Shown here: positions 38,040 through 45,939 of the stretch, one piece after another
Layout: each line of letters opens with the position of its first letter
Numbering within the stretch: the stretch's first letter is position 1
DNA from: Acidovorax sp. SRB_14
Lineage (GTDB): Bacteria; Pseudomonadota; Gammaproteobacteria; Burkholderiales; Burkholderiaceae_C
Length of the DNA: 64,000 bases
NCBI RefSeq assembly: GCF_012932145.1
Contig: NZ_MWOK01000017.1
Coordinates: forward strand, 1-64,000
Direction of reading: 5' to 3'
Notes under the pieces: model-generated
What the model was told of the DNA's origin: nothing
The model's input: only the letters and a program-made list of their open reading frames with translations
Databases searched by the model: none
Made by a program: the position numbers and the translations under genes

Positions 38040-38155
38040 GGCAAGGCTTTCAGCACCGCATTGTGCCGCCCAGCCTCCCCACATCCTGCCCCAAGCGCCC
38101 AACGGCCCTGCGCCGTGCAGGCCCTTGGCCCGACGGGCGGCGGCGGCATTACTCC

Positions 38156-38212
38156 CGTTTTCATAGCTGCCAACGCTGACCAGAAGAGCGCTGGAGGCCA
38201 TTTTTGCCAAAA
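38156..38212 (+). repeat. Palindromic repeat copy R5, upstream of mpl
   Basis: TTTTCATAGCTGCCAACGCTGA, a centre, GAGCGCTGGAGGCCATTTTTG. A well-preserved copy ending 18 bp before the mpl ATG, so mpl transcription must begin within or just after it. Confidence 0.85.
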
Positions 38213-38229
38213 CCTTAGAATCGGCACCC

Positions 38230-39654
38230 ATGCATATACACATCCTGGGCATTTGCGGTACGTTCATGGGGGGCTTGGCGGCGCTGGCGCGCGAGGCTGG
38301 GCACAAGGTCACGGGCTGCGACGCCGGGGTGTACCCGCCGATGAGCGACCAGCTGCGCGCCCTCGGCATCGACCTGGTCGAGGGCTTTGGCGCCGAACAG
38401 ATGGCGCTGGCCCCCGACATGTTCGTCATTGGCAACGTCGTCAGCCGCGCGCGCCTGCCCGATGGCAGCGCCAAATTCCCGCTCATGGATGCCATCCTCG
38501 ACGCGGGCGTCCCCTACACCAGCGGACCGCAGTGGCTGGCCGAACACGTGCTGCAGGGTCGCCATGTGCTGGCCGTGGCCGGCACGCACGGCAAGACCAC
38601 GACGACCTCCATGCTGGCCTGGATCCTCGAATCCGCCGGACTGCAGCCGGGCTTCCTGGTGGGCGGCGTGCCGCTGAACTTCGGCCTGTCGGCGCGCCTG
38701 GGTGCTCCAGTGCGCCCGGTGGCGGGCGCCGGGCCGGCCGCCACGGCCCCGCTGTTCGTGATCGAGGCCGACGAATACGACACGGCGTTTTTCGACAAGC
38801 GCAGCAAGTTCGTGCACTACCGCCCGCGCACCGCGGTGCTGAACAACCTCGAGTTCGACCACGCCGACATCTTTGACGATCTTGCCGCCATCGAGCGCCA
38901 ATTCCACCATTTGGTGCGCACCGTGCCGCCCACGGGCTGCGTCGTGGTCAATGGTCTCGAAGAGAGCCTGGCGCGCGTGCTGCACGCGGGCTGCTGGAGC
39001 AGCGTGCGCAGTTTTGGCGCGGCGGTGAGCGACTTCAGCGCGCAAGGCGAACCCCACGCCTTCGATGTGCTGCTGCGTGGCGAGCGCGTGGCACACGTCG
39101 AGTGGGCGCTGACCGGCGTGCACAACCAGCTCAACGCGCTGGCGGCCATCGCCGCGGCCCACCATGTGGGCGTGGCGCCGGCCCAGGCGGCAGCTGCGCT
39201 GGCCACGTTCCAGAACGTGCGCCGGCGCATGGAGCTGCGCGGCACGGTGCAGGGCACCACGGTCTACGACGATTTCGCGCACCACCCCACGGCCATCCGC
39301 ACCACACTCGACGGCCTGCGCCGCAGCCTGGGCCCCGCGGCGCGCATCCTCGCGGTGTTCGAACCGCGCAGCAACACCATGAAGCTGGGCGCGGTGAAGG
39401 CGCAGCTGCCCTGGGCCCTGGAGGCGGCGGACCTGGCGTTCTGCCACACGGCGGGCCTGGACTGGGACGCGGGCGAAGCGCTGCAAGCGCTGGGCGTGGG
39501 CCCCGGCCAGCGCGCCCAGGTCGCGCCCGACATGGACCAGCTGCTGCGCCAGGTCCTCGCGGCGGCGCAGCCGGGCGACCACATCGTGTGCATGAGCAAT
39601 GGCGCGTTTGGCGGCATCCATGCGCGCCTGCTGGACGCACTGCAGTCGCGCTGA
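38230..39654 (+). CDS. mpl: UDP-N-acetylmuramate:murein tripeptide ligase Mpl
   Basis: 474 residues, Mur-ligase family. It recycles the murein tripeptide by joining it to UDP-MurNAc in the cytosol, complementing AmpD in this window. It starts MHIHILGICGTFMGGLA (nucleotide-binding), has the ATP loop GTHGKTTTTSMLAWIL at about residues 118-125, the metal-binding EADEYDTAFFDKRSKFVHY, and the C-terminal region YDDFAHHPTAIRTTLDGLR. A TAGAAT hexamer sits just before the start, next to repeat R5. Confidence 0.96.
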   Translation: MHIHILGICGTFMGGLAALAREAGHKVTGCDAGVYPPMSDQLRALGIDLVEGFGAEQMALAPDMFVIGNVVSRARLPDGSAKFPLMDAILDAGVPYTSGPQWLAEHVLQGRHVLAVAGTHGKTTTTSMLAWILESAGLQPGFLVGGVPLNFGLSARLGAPVRPVAGAGPAATAPLFVIEADEYDTAFFDKRSKFVHYRPRTAVLNNLEFDHADIFDDLAAIERQFHHLVRTVPPTGCVVVNGLEESLARVLHAGCWSSVRSFGAAVSDFSAQGEPHAFDVLLRGERVAHVEWALTGVHNQLNALAAIAAAHHVGVAPAQAAAALATFQNVRRRMELRGTVQGTTVYDDFAHHPTAIRTTLDGLRRSLGPAARILAVFEPRSNTMKLGAVKAQLPWALEAADLAFCHTAGLDWDAGEALQALGVGPGQRAQVAPDMDQLLRQVLAAAQPGDHIVCMSNGAFGGIHARLLDALQSR

Positions 39655-39720
39655 AGCGTGCTGTGCGGCGCGGCGGAAGCGCCCCAGGCGGCGCTGCCCC
39701 GCTTCCCGGCAGCCTCTTTG

Positions 39721-39780
39721 CTGCTATGGAAATAGAGCTGTCAGCGCAAGCAGGGAAAGCCCCAGAGCCCTATTCGATCA
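39721..39780 (+). repeat. Palindromic repeat copy R6
   Basis: GGAAATAGAGCTGTCAGCGC, a diverged centre, then CCCAGAGCCCTATT. Its right end includes the stop codon of the 103-residue minus-strand gene, so that protein's last residues come from it or abut it. Confidence 0.75.
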
Positions 39781-40089
39781 ATAACTGATGGCCATGGACG
39801 GCACGTCCACCCGCACGATGGGTTTGGCCAGGGCGGCCGTGGTGGCGCGCGCGAAGTCGGCCGACCACACCGGATCGGCCAGCAAGGGCGCACCGGCAGC
39901 GCGCGCCACGGTGAGCACCTTGTCGGCCAGCAGCACCTTGCCGCTGGCGCGCAGCGGCTCGCAATCGAGGCGCATGAACTGCTCGTCGAGCCAGCGGCGC
40001 CCTTCTTCGTTGGCCATGGGGGCCTTGCCCGACAGATCGACCCGGAACTCTTCGCGGGGCGACAGGGTGACAGAGACTTCGCTGTGCAT
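39778..40089 (-). CDS. Small hypothetical protein next to aroG
   Basis: 103 residues, no signal or membrane segment, mixed charge (MHSEVSVTLSPREEFRVDLSG ... LADKVLTVARAAGAPLLADP ... VRVDVPSMAISY). I do not recognise it. The start at 40089 is the only ATG, 38 bp downstream of the aroG stop, so it may be co-transcribed with aroG. Its end touches repeat R6. Confidence 0.7.
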   Translation of the reverse strand: MHSEVSVTLSPREEFRVDLSGKAPMANEEGRRWLDEQFMRLDCEPLRASGKVLLADKVLTVARAAGAPLLADPVWSADFARATTAALAKPIVRVDVPSMAISY

Positions 40090-40127
40090 GGTGCATCCTT
40101 GTTGGTGGGTGGGCTGGGTTTTTGAGC

Positions 40128-41264
40128 TTACACCGGCGCCGCGGCGCCCTCGCGCCGCGCCTGCACGGCGGCGGAGAGTTCGCCGAGCGTGTGCAGCGAA
40201 TCCTCCCAGCCCAGGCAGGCGTCGGTGATGCTTTTGCCATAGGCCAGGGTGGCGGGCAGGTCCTTGCCGGGGGTGAACTTCTGCGCGCCTGCTCTCAGGT
40301 GGCTTTCGATCATCACGCCGAACACGCTGCGCGAACCGCCGGCGATCTGTGCAGCGATGTCGCGCGCCACCTCCTGCTGCTTTTCGTGCTGCTTGCTGCT
40401 GTTGGCGTGGCTGCAGTCGACCATCAGCGTGGCCGGCAGGTGGGCGGCGCCCAGGTCCTGGCAGGCAGCGGCGACACTGGCGGCGTCGTAGTTGGGCGCC
40501 TTGCCGCCGCGCAGGATGACGTGGCAGTCGGGGTTGCCATTGGTGTCCACGATGGCGACCTGGCCGTTCTTGTGCACCGACAGAAAGTGGTGGCTGCGGC
40601 TGGCCGACTGGATGGCATCGGTGGCGATGCGGATGTTGCCATCGGTGCCGTTCTTGAAGCCGATCGGCGCCGACAGGCCCGAGGCCAGTTCGCGGTGCAC
40701 CTGGCTTTCGGTGGTGCGCGCGCCGATGGCGCCCCAGCTGATGAGGTCGCCGATGTACTGGGGCGAGATCACGTCGAGGAACTCGCTGCCCGCGGGCACG
40801 CCCAGGCGGTTGATGTCGATGAGCAGCTGGCGCGCGATGCGCAGCCCCTCGTCGATGCGGTAGCTCTCGTCGAGGTAGGGGTCGTTGATGAGGCCCTTCC
40901 AGCCCACCGTCGTGCGGGGCTTCTCGAAGTACACGCGCATCACGATTTCCAGCGTGTCGGCATATTGCGCACGCGCGGCCTGCAGGCGGCGCGCATAGTC
41001 CAGCGCGGCGGCAGGGTCGTGGATGGAGCAGGGGCCGATGACGACGAGCAGGCGGTCGTCGCTGCCCGCCATGATGTCGTGGATGCTCTTGCGGGTCTGG
41101 GTGATCAGCGTCTCCACCGGGGTCCCACAGATGGGGAAAAAGCGGATCAGATGCTCGGGAGGAGGCAACACAGTGATGTCCTTGATACGTTCGTCGTCGG
41201 TCTGGCTGGTTTTTTCGACGCTGCGGTACCAGGCATCGCTGGCGGGGGTGGCTTGGGTCGTCAT
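40128..41264 (-). CDS. aroG: DAHP synthase (3-deoxy-7-phosphoheptulonate synthase), class I
   Basis: 378 residues, AroAI-type like E. coli AroF/G/H. It condenses phosphoenolpyruvate and erythrose-4-phosphate, the first shikimate step. Hallmarks: VVIGPCSIHDPAAALDYARRL, MRVYFEKPRTTVGWKGLINDP, GFKNGTDGNI, VILRGGKAPNYDAASV and VDCSHANSSKQH, the last with metal and substrate residues. I call it aroG loosely; which amino acid inhibits it cannot be read off. AGAGGAAG precedes the ATG. An aromatic leader peptide and terminator lie in its 5' leader. Confidence 0.95.
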   Translation of the reverse strand: MTTQATPASDAWYRSVEKTSQTDDERIKDITVLPPPEHLIRFFPICGTPVETLITQTRKSIHDIMAGSDDRLLVVIGPCSIHDPAAALDYARRLQAARAQYADTLEIVMRVYFEKPRTTVGWKGLINDPYLDESYRIDEGLRIARQLLIDINRLGVPAGSEFLDVISPQYIGDLISWGAIGARTTESQVHRELASGLSAPIGFKNGTDGNIRIATDAIQSASRSHHFLSVHKNGQVAIVDTNGNPDCHVILRGGKAPNYDAASVAAACQDLGAAHLPATLMVDCSHANSSKQHEKQQEVARDIAAQIAGGSRSVFGVMIESHLRAGAQKFTPGKDLPATLAYGKSITDACLGWEDSLHTLGELSAAVQARREGAAAPV

Positions 41265-41323
41265 GACACGCTTCCTCTCGAGGGGGGTAAAAAAACAGAA
41301 GGTAAAAACAGAGGGTGAAAAAC

Positions 41324-41358
41324 AAAAAAACCGCCGGGCTTTGCAGCGTCGGCGGTTT
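41324..41358 (-). terminator. Attenuator terminator upstream of aroG
   Basis: Minus strand: AAACCGCC, a 15-nt loop with an inner GCT/AGC pairing, GGCGGTTT and a run of seven T. It lies 37 nt after the leader ORF stop and about 60 nt before the aroG ATG, so it would stop transcripts before aroG. Its 5' arm is complementary to GGCGG at the end of the leader ORF (41399-41403). Confidence 0.85.
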
Positions 41359-41394
41359 ATGGGAAGGGTTCAGGTGCTTGCGCGCTGTGGCCTC

Positions 41395-41451
41395 TCATCC
41401 GCCAGGGACCGAGAAGTAAAACCAAAAATAAAAAGCGCTGTGCAGTGGCAT
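41395..41451 (-). CDS. Aromatic leader peptide controlling aroG
   Basis: An 18-codon ORF reading MPLHSAFYFWFYFSVPGG, then TGA. Residues 7-13 are all aromatic (Phe4, Tyr2, Trp1), which is very unlikely by chance in this GC-rich DNA since Phe, Tyr and Trp use mostly TTT, TAT, TTT, TGG, TTT, TAC, TTC codons. It is followed by a terminator and precedes the DAHP synthase gene, exactly the layout of ribosome-mediated attenuation. The last codons (GGC GGA) contain GGCGG, which can pair with CCGCC in the terminator's 5' arm. No strong ribosome binding site is seen before the ATG; translation may rely on a short or leaderless start, since TACATT at 41459-41464 could be a -10 box. Confidence 0.8.
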   Translation of the reverse strand: MPLHSAFYFWFYFSVPGG

Positions 41452-41513
41452 GGCGGTCAATGTAGCACAGTCTTGCCGCAGTGCAGCAGCTGCAAATCGG
41501 CCGCGTCAGGTGT

Positions 41514-42056
41514 TCAGCGGCGCGGGCGCTGGCCCCGCCTCCACCACCCACGCAGCCGCGTCCAGGCCGACGGCGTGCGCACCGGTGACGCTGCGGGCGC
41601 CTCGCTCACGGGCCCCGCGCCCTGCCCGTACATGTCGATCAGCAGCAAGCCCTCGCCCAGCGTGCGCCAGGCCAGCAGTTCCATGCGATCGAACCGCGCG
41701 CCCTCGCGGCGGCTGCGGCGGTCCAACGCCTGTTGCCAGGCCTGGACCGCATCCAGCAGTTCGCGCAGCGCGCTTTGGTAGGCGCCCAGTGCGTGCATCG
41801 CGTGCCAGGCCGACCCCAGCCCCGTGAGAAACAGCTGGTGCTGCTGCACACCCTGGGCGAGCGCCAGGGCGGCGCGGCTGATGGCGGCGGGGTCGAGGCG
41901 CGCACGGCGCGCCCGCACGGCCGCATCGACGCGCTCGGCCAGCGCGCCCACGCTCTCACGCAGCGGATGCGTCTCCTCATCCGCGGGGCCATGGCGCAGC
42001 CATTGGCTGATGCCGTCCCACGACTGCAGGCTGGGGCCGGAACGCAACACGGTCAT
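41514..42056 (-). CDS. Hypothetical protein (helical, Arg/Ala-rich)
   Basis: 180 residues, no signal peptide, predicted mostly alpha-helical. The middle (LTGLGSAWHAMHALGAYQSALRELLDAVQAWQQAL) is a helix-forming stretch, and the end is basic (RLRGWWRRGQRPRR). I do not recognise the family. It lies between tldD and the aroG leader, all on the minus strand, with a 40 bp gap to tldD suggesting co-transcription with tldD. Confidence 0.65.
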   Translation of the reverse strand: MTVLRSGPSLQSWDGISQWLRHGPADEETHPLRESVGALAERVDAAVRARRARLDPAAISRAALALAQGVQQHQLFLTGLGSAWHAMHALGAYQSALRELLDAVQAWQQALDRRSRREGARFDRMELLAWRTLGEGLLLIDMYGQGAGPVSEAPAASPVRTPSAWTRLRGWWRRGQRPRR

Positions 42057-42095
42057 GGCCGCAACGCAGCGCCGCAGGCCCGCAGCGCCCTGCGC

Positions 42096-43580
42096 TCAGG
42101 CGGTGCCGCCCACGGTCAGGGCGTCGATGCGCAGCGTGGGCTGGCCCACGCCCACGGGCACGCTCTGGCCTTCCTTGCCGCAGGTGCCGACACCGCTGTC
42201 CAGGCGCATGTCGTTGCCGATCATGCTGATCTTCTTGAGCGACTCCGGGCCGCTGCCGACGATGGTGGCGCCCTTGACCGGGTAGAGGATCTTGCCGTTT
42301 TCGACCCAGTACGCTTCGCTGGCCGAGAACACGAACTTGCCCGAGGTGATGTCGACCTGGCCGCCGCCGAAATTGGTGGCGTACAGGCCCTTCTTGATGC
42401 TGGCGATGATCTCCTGCGGGTCCTTGTCGCCACCCAGCATGTAGGTGTTGGTCATGCGCGGCATGGGGATGTGCGCATAGCTCTCGCGCCGGCCGTTGCC
42501 GGTGGGCGCCACGCCCATCAGGCGGGCGTTCATCGAGTCCTGGATGTAGCCCTTCAAGATCCCGTCCTCGATCAGCACATTGCGCTGGCTGGCATGGCCC
42601 TCGTCGTCCACGTTGAGCGAGCCGCGCCGATCGGCGATGGTGCCGTCGTCGAGCACCGTCACCCCCTTGGCCGCCACGCGCTGGCCGATGCGGCCGCTGA
42701 ACGCGCTCGAACCCTTGCGGTTGAAGTCGCCCTCCAGCCCATGGCCCACGGCCTCGTGCAGCAGCACGCCGGGCCAGCCCGGGCCCAGCACCACGGTCAT
42801 CTCGCCGGCCGGTGCCGGGCGCGATTCGAGGTTGACCAGGGCGGCATTGACGGCCTCATCGACGTACTGCGCGATCTGCGCGTCGTCAAAATACGCCAGT
42901 CCAAAGCGTCCGCCACCGCCGGCCGAGCCGACCTCGCGGCGCCCGCCCTGCTCGGCGATCACCGTGACCGACAGGCGCACCAGCGGGCGCACATCGGCCG
43001 CCAGCGTGCCGTCGGCACGCGCCACCAGCACCACGTCGTATTCGCTGGCCAGGCCGGCCATGACCTGCGCCACGCGCGGGTCCTTCGCGCGGGCGAGCTG
43101 CTCCACCCTCCCCAACAGCGCCACCTTGGCCGTGCTGTCGAGCGTGGAGATCGGGTCCACGCCGGGGTAGAGGCTGCGGCTGGGCGCTACCTTTTTGCCC
43201 GCTACCCGTACCCGCCCTTTCTGCGCTGTGGCCGAAATCGAGCGCACCGTGCGGGCCGCATCGAGCAGCGAGGCCTCGGAGATGTCGTCGGAATAGGCAA
43301 AAGCCGTCTTCTCGCCGCTCACGGCGCGCACGCCCACGCCCTGGTCGATGGAAAACGAGCCGGTCTTGACGATGCCCTCTTCGAGGCTCCAGCCTTCGCT
43401 GCGCGTGTACTGGAAGTAAAGGTCGGCGTCGTCCACCTGGTGGGCGCGGATGTCTGCCAGCGCACGCGCCAGGTGGCTTTCGTCCAGCCCGAACGGCGTC
43501 AGCAGCAACTGGCGGGCGATGTCGATGCGCTGGGTGGTGGGTGCGCGCTGCGGCGCGCCAGAGGAAGAGCGGGAGGTCAT
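42096..43580 (-). CDS. tldD: Metalloprotease TldD
   Basis: 494 residues, standard length. With PmbA/TldE it forms a cytosolic protease that trims peptides such as microcin B17 precursor and CcdA. The zinc motif HEAVGHGLEGDFNRKGSS is present, and so are ADLYFQYTRSEGWSLEEG and the C-terminal MGVAPTGNGRRESYAHIPMPRM. Its partner pmbA is not in the window. Confidence 0.95.
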   Translation of the reverse strand: MTSRSSSGAPQRAPTTQRIDIARQLLLTPFGLDESHLARALADIRAHQVDDADLYFQYTRSEGWSLEEGIVKTGSFSIDQGVGVRAVSGEKTAFAYSDDISEASLLDAARTVRSISATAQKGRVRVAGKKVAPSRSLYPGVDPISTLDSTAKVALLGRVEQLARAKDPRVAQVMAGLASEYDVVLVARADGTLAADVRPLVRLSVTVIAEQGGRREVGSAGGGGRFGLAYFDDAQIAQYVDEAVNAALVNLESRPAPAGEMTVVLGPGWPGVLLHEAVGHGLEGDFNRKGSSAFSGRIGQRVAAKGVTVLDDGTIADRRGSLNVDDEGHASQRNVLIEDGILKGYIQDSMNARLMGVAPTGNGRRESYAHIPMPRMTNTYMLGGDKDPQEIIASIKKGLYATNFGGGQVDITSGKFVFSASEAYWVENGKILYPVKGATIVGSGPESLKKISMIGNDMRLDSGVGTCGKEGQSVPVGVGQPTLRIDALTVGGTA

Positions 43581-43661
43581 CGGGCCATTTTAGGGGCGCA
43601 CTGAAATCCCGCGCGGCACGCAGGCCGCCCCGGCTGCCCGGCCGAGGACGGTTCCACGATC

Positions 43662-43997
43662 TCAGGCGGTGGTGTCGTTGAGCACCGCAGCGGGCGCATG
43701 GTGCTTGACCGATTCGATGCCCGCATCGCGCGCCCTCTCGCCCGAATACATCTGGCTCTGGCCGACCACCTGCCCGTTGGCGGCCTTGAGAGTGAAATAG
43801 GGCGAGCCATCCTTGGCACTCAGGCGGCCATAGCGCGCATCGTCGGGCGCGTTCTTGCGGACCGACTCCACGCCCCCCAGGGCACTGGCCCGGGACTCGT
43901 ACATCTCGCTCGTCAGGATGACCTGGCCATTGGTGGCCAGGAGGTTGAAGACAAACTTGTCGTTCTTGGACTTCTTGAGCTCGAACTTTGCCGCCAT
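43662..43997 (-). CDS. yegP: YegP-family protein (two DUF1508 repeats)
   Basis: 111 residues made of two tandem DUF1508 units: FELKKSKNDKFVFNLLATNGQVILTSEMYES and the matching SPYFTLKAANGQVVGQSQMYSG. Small beta-rich cytosolic proteins; function unknown, possibly stress-related. The ATG at 43997 is preceded by GGAGGTTACC. Confidence 0.92.
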   Translation of the reverse strand: MAAKFELKKSKNDKFVFNLLATNGQVILTSEMYESRASALGGVESVRKNAPDDARYGRLSAKDGSPYFTLKAANGQVVGQSQMYSGERARDAGIESVKHHAPAAVLNDTTA

Positions 43998-44018
43998 GGG
44001 TAACCTCCAGGTGATGCC

Positions 44019-44041
44019 AAAGCACGGTTGGCCCGTGCTTT
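44019..44041 (-). terminator. Terminator-like hairpin after rodA
   Basis: AAAGCACGG and CCGTGCTTT, a perfect 9-bp stem with a 5-nt loop, between rodA and yegP. There is only a short T-run, so it may act as a weak terminator. Confidence 0.4.
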
Positions 44042-44085
44042 GTACCCGCAAGGGCCTCCGACGTCCAACCGCGGCGCCTGGCCGG

Positions 44086-45258
44086 TCACAGCACCGGCGG
44101 CGGCGGCTGGGCGGGCTGGCGCTGCGTGCGCGCAATCGACATCAGCACGCCCAGCGCCAGCCCCAGCGTGACCATGGCCGTGCCGCCATAGCTGATGAAG
44201 GGCAGCGGCACGCCCACCACCGGCAGCATGCCGCTGACCATGCCCATGTTCACAAAGGCATAGGTGAAGAAGATCATGGACACAGCGCCCGCCATGAGGC
44301 GGCTGAACAGCGTGGTCGCCCCGGCCGCGATCGCCAGGCCGCGCCAGACCAGGAGCACGAAGCACACGATCAAAAACAGGTTGCCGGCCAGGCCGAACTC
44401 TTCCGAAAATGCGGCAAAGATGAAGTCGGTGGTGCGCTCGGGGATGAACTCCAGGTGGGTTTGCGTGCCGGCCATGAAGCCCTTGCCAAACACGCCGCCC
44501 GAGCCGATGGCGATCATGCCCTGGATGATGTGAAAGCCCTTGCCCAGCGGATCGCGCGTGGGATCGAGCAGGGTGCAGATGCGCTGCTGCTGGTAGTCGC
44601 GCAGCACCGACCAGCGCACCCCGTCGGCACACAGCTGCGGTTCGAACATCACCACCAGCACCACGGCCACGGCGCCCAGCACCACCGGCGGCACCACCAG
44701 CTTCCACGGCAGGCCGGCAAAAAAGATCACCGACAGCCCCGCCGCCAGCACTAGCAGCGAGGTGCCCAGGTCGGGCTGCTTCATGATCAGCCCCACCGGC
44801 ACCACCAGCAGCGCCACGGCCACGGCAAAGTCGAACGGGCGCAGGTGCCCCTCGCGCTTCTGGAACCACCAGGCCAGCATCAGCGGCATGGAGATCTTGA
44901 GCAGCTCGCTGGGCTGCACCACCACGCCGACGTCGATCCAACGCTGCGCGCCCTTCTTGGTGATGCCAAACAGTGCCACCGCCGCCAGCAGCGCCAAGCC
45001 CGCGACATACAAAGGCACGGCCATGGCCATGATGCGCTGGGGCGGCACCTGCGCCACGGCAAACATCAGCGCCGCGGCAATCAGCATGTTGCGGCCATGG
45101 TCGACAAAGCGCGTGCCATGGTCAAAGCCCGACGAGTACATGGCCAGCAGGCCCGCGGCCGCCAAGGCCAGCACCACGGCCAGCAGCGGCCCATCGAACC
45201 AGCGGAACAGGGGCAGGATGCGCTGGAGCGCGGAAGGCTTGGCAAAAGCGTCGGACAT
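44086..45258 (-). CDS. rodA: Rod shape-determining glycosyltransferase RodA
   Basis: 390 residues, SEDS family with about ten membrane helices. It polymerises lipid II for cell elongation together with PBP2. Recognisable segments: WIDVGVVVQPSELLKISMPLMLAWWF, MKQPDLGTSLLV with the catalytic Asp region, EEFGLAGNLFLIVCFVLLVWRG and GVPLPFISYGGTAMVTLGLALG. I chose the ATG at 45258 (MSDAFAKPSA). Its usual partner gene mrdA (PBP2) is not in the window. It is divergent from yqiA. Confidence 0.95.
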   Translation of the reverse strand: MSDAFAKPSALQRILPLFRWFDGPLLAVVLALAAAGLLAMYSSGFDHGTRFVDHGRNMLIAAALMFAVAQVPPQRIMAMAVPLYVAGLALLAAVALFGITKKGAQRWIDVGVVVQPSELLKISMPLMLAWWFQKREGHLRPFDFAVAVALLVVPVGLIMKQPDLGTSLLVLAAGLSVIFFAGLPWKLVVPPVVLGAVAVVLVVMFEPQLCADGVRWSVLRDYQQQRICTLLDPTRDPLGKGFHIIQGMIAIGSGGVFGKGFMAGTQTHLEFIPERTTDFIFAAFSEEFGLAGNLFLIVCFVLLVWRGLAIAAGATTLFSRLMAGAVSMIFFTYAFVNMGMVSGMLPVVGVPLPFISYGGTAMVTLGLALGVLMSIARTQRQPAQPPPPVL

Positions 45259-45293
45259 GGCAGCGATTATCGGGCCGCCTATGATTCCCGGCC

Positions 45294-45890
45294 ATGGCCA
45301 CCACCCATCTGCTCTACCTCCACGGCTTTCGCTCCTCCCCCCAATCGGCCAAGGCCCGGCTGATGGCCGCGCATGTGGTCCGGCACCACCCGGGCGTGCA
45401 GTTCTGGTGCCCGCAGCTGCCGCCCTCGCCGCGTGCGGCCATGGACCTCGTGAGCGCGGGCATCGCTGGCTGGCCGCACGCCCACATGGCCGTGGTCGGC
45501 TCGTCCCTGGGCGGTTTCTACGCCAGCTGGGTGGCACAGCAAACGGGCTGCCCGTCGGTGCTGCTGAACCCCGCGGTGGACCCCGCGCGCGACCTCGCGC
45601 GCCACATCGGCGACCAGACGGCCTGGCACGACCCGGCCGAGCGCTTCTACTTCGACCCGGCCTTCATCGGCGAGCTGCGTGCCCTCGACGTGCGCGACCA
45701 GGCCGCCACCGGGCCGCAACTGGCGGTGGTGGCCAAGGGCGACGAACTGCTGGACTGGCGCGAGATGGTCGCGCGCTACCCGCAGGCGCAGTTGCTGCTG
45801 CTCGAAGGCGGGGACCATGCGCTGAGCGACTTTGCCGAACACATTGCGCGGGTGGCGCAGTTCCTGCAGCTGGCTCCGGCCAGCGCTTGA
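45294..45890 (+). CDS. YqiA-family alpha/beta-hydrolase
   Basis: 198 residues, small esterase of the YqiA/YcfP group. It starts LLYLHGFRSSPQSAKA (oxyanion strand with HGF), has the nucleophile elbow VVGSSLGGFYASWVA and the catalytic His near EGGDHALSDF. It hydrolyses short acyl esters in vitro in E. coli; the physiological substrate is unknown. It is divergent from rodA and convergent with the dihaem lipoprotein gene. Confidence 0.9.
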   Translation: MATTHLLYLHGFRSSPQSAKARLMAAHVVRHHPGVQFWCPQLPPSPRAAMDLVSAGIAGWPHAHMAVVGSSLGGFYASWVAQQTGCPSVLLNPAVDPARDLARHIGDQTAWHDPAERFYFDPAFIGELRALDVRDQAATGPQLAVVAKGDELLDWREMVARYPQAQLLLLEGGDHALSDFAEHIARVAQFLQLAPASA

Positions 45891-45939
45891 GCGCCGCCGT
45901 CCCGCCCGCGCCACCGCGTGCCGGTCCCGCGGCGCCCGG

